Notes under the pieces: generated by a model
Databases searched by the model: none
What the model was told of the DNA's origin: nothing
What the model saw: the letters and a program-made list of their open reading frames with translations, nothing else
Part shown: piece after piece, positions 58,901 through 64,000 of the stretch
How positions within the stretch are numbered: position 1 is the stretch's first letter
Layout of the letters: each line of letters opens with the position of its first letter
NCBI RefSeq assembly: GCF_950295315.1
Contig: NW_026647180.1
Span: forward strand, 1,426,001 to 1,490,000
Direction of reading: 5' to 3'
DNA from: Erinaceus europaeus
Taxonomy: Eukaryota > Chordata > Mammalia > Eulipotyphla > Erinaceidae
Length of the DNA: 64,000 nt
Position numbers and translations under genes: made by a program

Positions 58901-61900
58901 CTCGTTAATATTTTACTTATATATTATTTTACTGACAGGCCCAGATATACAAAGAGAGTCACCAGGGCACTGCTGAGCTCTGGCTTGTTTTGTTGGCAAT
59001 TTCACCTAGGTTTCTGGAGCCTCAGCTTTGTAAGTCTCTCTGGCACAAGCCATACTCTGTCTCCTCATAGACATGCCAGTATACCTCATAGTTTATAATA
59101 AAGAAACACATACATATATGTACATACATATATATATATATATCAGTCATTTTTAGAATTTTTGACCTTTTTATTTGATCTTAATGCAGAATTACCACAT
59201 TTATAACAGCCTTTTTATTCATAAATAATTGGGCACATAGTTGGAGCTGGTTTCAGTACAATTATAAATTATAAACCTTCCAGGAGCATTTCCAATAACC
59301 TTTCTATCAGTATCCTTATTGTAATTATCATAGCACAGAACTTGCCTCCAATTTCTAGTATAAGTTTCAATATGTATGTGTTGCTTTTCATTCACGGGAA
59401 ATCTTAATTTGCCTGGACCCTGAATTGTCATGGAATTTTTTAAGCAGCCCTCTGTTTCTCAGCAGACGTTTTCTATATTTCTGCTGTAATCAGGTCTTCC
59501 TGTGGTTTTTGTTTTTATTTTTATCTTTTTCAAATCCTCCTAGATCATCCCCATATATTTTTATATTTATTTATATATTTATTCCGATATCACATGAGGG
59601 GTCATTTCTTCTGCCTGACAGATTTGCTCTTATAATTGAAGGGAACTTTGGAGACACAATACATTTCCTTTTGCAGATACTACACACTACTACAACTACT
59701 ACTGCACTGTTTTTGACAGTGACATCCAATGCACAATGGATTAGTATTGCATGGCTCTAAAGAATGTTCCCTATTTAACCTACAGTGTTTTTAACCTCAC
59801 AAATATTTATTCTGTTCTTTCTTGGGGGATGAATGGTTTACAGTCAACAGTTACATGTAATAGTGGCTACGGGGGTGATTTTTCCCAATTTCCCAGTATT
59901 TCTGTACATCATTTGTAACTTTCTTATTGAGGAGAAGGAAACAGTCATAAATTGAGAGAGCAGGGCCCAAGCAGTAAGAGAGACAGAGAGACAGCTGCAG
60001 CTCTGATTTGCTACTAGCCCAGCTTTTCCCTAGCTGGGTAAGTGGTGAACAGGGGCTCAAAATGGTGTCCTGGGATTCCACATAGTTCTCTGGCATTCTT
60101 CCTTAGCCAGAATCTGGGCTAGCTGGCTTGCCCTGACCAGCTAGGTTCTCTGTACATAAGTTGCAGGTGAGGCTGGCTACCTTGACACCCATGCTCTGAG
60201 ACTACTACAAGTTAGCTCTGAGCACACACAGACACACACAGACAGACAGACAGACAGACAGACACAGGCACACACACACACACATTAGTGTCAGGTCTGG
60301 TAGTACAGCATATGGTGAAGGCTGGGGCTGTCTGGGGTCTGTGGGCATGAGAGCTGCTACCTTACAATCTCTACAAGCCAGGTTTGAACCTGTCATTAAT
60401 GAACACAGAGTAGGAGGTTTTTGAATTCTGGTCTCTTTTCAACTCTTCTATTTCTGTTCTCGCCTTCTCTGTCTCTGACTCTCACAGGCTCTCACTCACT
60501 CTGTCTGCACTCAGTATTATTTTACTTATATCCTTATTTTATTGACAGGCCCAGATATACAAAGTGAGTTGCCAGAGCACTGCTGAGCTCTGGCTTTTTT
60601 GTTGGTGTTTTCACTTAGGCTACTTGAGCCTCAGCTTTGTAAGTCTCTTTGACTCAAGCCATATTCTGTCTCCTCATATCCATGGCAGTATCTCTCAGCC
60701 TTTATAATAAAGATATACATCCATATACATATATAAATATACATATATAAATATACATATATATATCTGTCATTTTTGGAATTGCCAACCTATGTAATTG
60801 ATCTTAATCAGAATTAACACATTTTAACAGCTTCTTTTTCATGAATAATTGGCCACATAGCTGGAGCAGGATTCAATACAATTATAAATAATAGAACCTT
60901 CCAGTAGCATTTCTAATAGCATTTCTATCAGCATCCTTATTGAAATTATCATAGTACAGAACTTGCCTCCTTTCTCTAGTGTAACCTTCAATACATATGT
61001 GTTTCTTTTCATTCTCCTGAAATCTTAATTTTCCTGGACTCTGAAGTGTCTTGGAATTTTTGAAGCAGCCCTCTGTTTCTCAGCAGATGGTTTCTATCTT
61101 TCTACTGTAATCGGATCTCCTCGTGCTTTATTTTTTTTTTAAATCCTCCTCGATCATCCACATTTATTTGCATATTTATTGATTTATTTAGTCCATTTCC
61201 ATGAGAGGTCATTTCTTCTGCTTGATAGATTTTTTCTTATAATTGAAGGGAAGTTTACACTCACAATACATTTCCTGTCATAAATACTACACACATATGG
61301 TGAAGACTGGGGTTGTCTGGGGTCTGTGGACATGAGACTGCTGCCTTACAATCTCTACAACCCAGGATTGAAACTGTCATGTATGAATGCAGTGTGGGCG
61401 GTTTTTGACTTCTGGTCTCTTTCCAACTCTTCTATTTCTCTTCTTGCCTTTGCTGTCTCTGACTCTCACAGGCTCTCCCTCACTCTGTCTGCACTCATTA
61501 ATATTTTACTTATATATTATTTTACTGACAGGCCCAGATATACAAAGTGAGTCACTAGGCCACTGATGAGTTCTGGCTTGTTTTATTGGCGATTTCACCT
61601 AGGTTTCTGGAGCCTAAGCTTTGTAAATCTCTCTGGCACAAGCCATACTCTGTCTCATAGCCATGCTAGTATATCTCATAGTTTATAATAAAGAAACACA
61701 TACATATATGTACATATATATATATCAGTCATTATATATATATATATATATATCATGCCTGTGCCTCGATGGATGTGTGTGTGTGTGTGTGTGTGTGAGA
61801 CTCTGAAAGTATGTGTTTGTGTGTGTGTAAGTGTGTGAGGGAGGGAGAGAGGGAAAGAACAACAGAATCACTGTGGCACAGGTATTTTTGTGCAAAACAC

Positions 61901-62294
61901 ATGGCACATTCTGATTTACAGCTCAATATTGACACCATTGTAGCTCTCCTTGGCCCTTGGTCGCTTTTCTTCTTTTCAAATCTAAAGACACTGAAGAGGG
62001 AGAGTTTTTTCCCTGAGGCTTTTACTGGGAACTAGCAGCTACAATGTGTGTGTTGCCTGACTAGGAAACTTTGGTGCCTGTCCATGTGGAGAGTCTCCTG
62101 GATGAGTTCCTTCTGGAGCCTTTTTCGATCGGTCCCGTTGGAGATGCATATAGCTAATGATTTGGAGATGTTACTCCTTTGGACAATTTTTTTCCTGATG
62201 CACAGCTTCTCTCCAGGTTTTAGCAATCAATTGTTTGAATATCATATCGAATCCATTGTAGAAAATGACTAAATCAGTGTCTCTCTCTCTCTCT

Positions 62295-62350
<56 letters not shown>

Positions 62351-63639
62351 CATGTAGAGGTCTGAAAATATTTTTTAGCTAGAGACCTGCACAGCTCTGG
62401 ATTAGGGTAAGAATTCTGATACACTTGGACATTCTGATCCACAGTCATGGGAGACATCTCACAGAACCATTCCTATACCTCTTATCACTCTACAAATCTC
62501 TCTCAGCACAAACTACCGCTGCCAAATGATCTACTTCCCTCTTGCTCTTTTTGTCCACCGAGTCCTATCCCAAAACTGTAAATCAAAGAAGAAATAGACA
62601 TAGTGCAGTTCCCTGCACACAGGACAGTCTGAGGCTGGACCTGGAGATGCAATACACCAGCCTGCATCTTGGCTGGAGCATCACTAAGACTACTTCCAAA
62701 TGGAGAGGCGAGGGAAGTTTCGGAGAGTGGGCTGCAGGCCAAGTGTTGCTTCTCAGAGTGGGGTAAGACCTAGATGTTCTAAGTGTAACCTTTCCTCACA
62801 AACATAAAATAACAATGCCACTTGTAAGAAGTATGCATGGGCATGGAGGGTTTGTCTTCAGTGCTCTGGCACTGATCAACACAGGTCCAGAATTTCTGTA
62901 CTTTTCTGTCACTGTCATTCTGTTTCTCTGACTGTCTCTACGTGCCTTCTTCATTGGACCCTTATGGAAGTCAATGCATGCATCGTGATCTCAGACTTCC
63001 TGGTGTTGAAATTTTCCTTTCTTTGCCTTTGAATTATTTAGTCTCCTGCATATGGTGTAGTTCATTGGGGAACTGAGGAGACAGCGATCCTGCTGCAGGT
63101 AACAGGCATATGTCCATCTCCAGCTGCAGCTGTCCAGGCCCTCTGTGCTTGACTCCCATTCTCCAGGGCTCTGAGGCTGACACTCAGCCTAAATGCAGCC
63201 CTCCTCAATTTCCTGCACCGTATCCTTGTCCTTTTTCCATGAGAGCCCAGGTCAAGAGAAGTGAAACTCTATCCCTCTGGCACACACATTGTGCTTTCCC
63301 TGTATTGGGCCGAGTGTAAAGGATCTGTGGGACTGATGGACACACCAGTGTCCAGATTTTCCATGCCAAACGGAAGCTTCCAGGGTTCTGAAAGAGGGTG
63401 TTTTGATGGCTGTGAAAAGTCTTTTCCAAGTGCCTCATGGGGTTTCAAATCCTTTTGAAACCTGAAGTTCTTTCTTGTATCTAGGGAATATTCTCACCTC
63501 TGGTCAGAATGCCCTCCCAACTAGGATCACAAGTATCTCGGTGTCAGGAGGACTGCCAGCCTGCTAGCTCCTGGAGGGATTCCTGAATATGTCCTCTGAT
63601 CCCACGTGGTAACAGGTGTTTCCAATTGTCTTTATTAAT
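55964..63639 (+). repeat. Higher-order unit 4 (7676 bp)
   Basis: Same map. Private changes include GAGCTCCGG for GAGCTCTGG near 57017 and TTGGCAATTTC for TTGGCGATTTC near 58997. The change CATTAATCTT near 56038 lies at its start. Variants shared with unit 3 show the two come from a common recent copy or have been converted. TA run after D about 62297-62349. Confidence 0.95.
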
Positions 63640-64000
63640 AGCAGCCAGGCCCTCAGGTGAGGGGCGGGGCTGTGATCTCCACTGGAAACTCCTAATTCAG
63701 CCAATGGAGGCATTCATCTTCCTTTTGTCTCTCCATAGCAAGGGCCTGGGGAGTTTGTGCTTCCTGCAAGCAAAGCAACTTTGTATGGGACACTCATGGA
63801 TGCCTACTTCTGGGAATCTCTTTGAGTGTGATGTGTGGACAGCAGGACACCATGATCAGTGATTGTGAGGCCACAGGAGCAATTGCCTTAGCCAGACCCA
63901 AAGTGGACGTGTAAGGGGCCGGGTTCATCCACTATTGTTTGGTCAAACACAGTTCCCATCTATGTTGAAACTCTTTCTGGGTTCTTTTTGGGCTTGTAAT
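63640..64000 (+). repeat. Higher-order unit 5, cut by window end
   Basis: First 361 bases of another unit, matching units 2-4. It includes the CTCTCCATAG acceptor and the candidate-exon frame 63741-63914. The array therefore continues beyond this window. Confidence 0.95.

Larger units (their letters stand above)
1194..64000 (+). repeat. Complex modular tandem-repeat array (macrosatellite)
   Basis: Every segment from 1194 onward recurs elsewhere in the window in the same orientation. The core block starts near 3250, 6492, 7480, 8741, 13741, 16284, 18807, 19787, 21081, 23262, 25814, 26806 and 30604, and at least four times in each later unit. The left part (to 32963) is irregular and diverged. 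The right part is a near-identical 7.67 kb higher-order repeat. The array runs off the right end. Modules appear to be old interspersed-repeat pieces, promoter-like and exon-like pieces, and microsatellites at fixed positions. Confidence 0.95.

Noticed and set aside
1194..64000. Endogenous retrovirus or LTR origin for the array
   Set aside because: I see no reverse transcriptase, gag or protease motifs, no primer-binding site and no paired LTR ends. The P module resembles a cellular or LTR-type promoter, but nothing else supports a retroviral source.

Overview
The window is mammalian nuclear DNA with no protein-coding gene that I can support. About 98% of it (1194-64000) is one complex tandem-repeat array built from a small set of modules that recur in the same orientation. 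Several stretches resemble short interspersed repeats that I remember as abundant in hedgehog (Erinaceus) genomes: the 'CCAGAGCACTGCTGAGCTCT' block, a 'GAGAGACAGAGAGACAGCTG' block, and 'CATGAGAGTCCCTTTGCAT'. I therefore lean towards a hedgehog or another eulipotyphlan. This rests on memory and no search was run. Frequent CA, CT and TA microsatellites fit any mammal.

Layout. 1-1193 is flanking DNA outside the array. 1194-32963 is an irregular, diverged part in which the modules are shuffled, truncated and fused. 32964-64000 is a homogenised higher-order repeat: four full units of about 7.67 kb (32964, 40631, 48306, 55964) and the start of a fifth (63640). The units differ by only a few substitutions plus microsatellite length. 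The right edge of the array lies outside the window.

Module names used here. A: starts at 'TTCTTGCTTAGCCAG' and carries a CAGA/CA microsatellite. Core: about 120 bp, starting near 'ATATGGTGAAGGCTG' and ending 'TTTTTGAATTCTG'. B: AT-rich, about 0.85 kb, with a splice-bounded mini-exon, an AATAAA signal, TA repeats and an octamer motif. C: about 0.4 kb following a B. X: about 0.75 kb, two copies. P: promoter-like, with several CCAAT boxes, a GC box and TTAAAA, then GT repeats and an intron-like tract ending in a 3' splice site. D: about 0.3 kb following P, ending in CT then TA repeats. E: about 1.85 kb, with a GC box, a CCAAT box and splice-like sites. The core is the hub: it is followed by B, P or D.

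Interpretation. The irregular part keeps four P-D pairs with recognisable promoter motifs and an intact 3' splice site, and one X copy carries two CTCF-like motifs. In the unit that was amplified, the promoter has been deleted, the D splice acceptor AG has become AA, and the D reading frame is shifted. The picture is a family of transcription-competent-looking modules beside a promoter-less derivative that spread as a macrosatellite. Whether anything here is transcribed cannot be seen from sequence alone.
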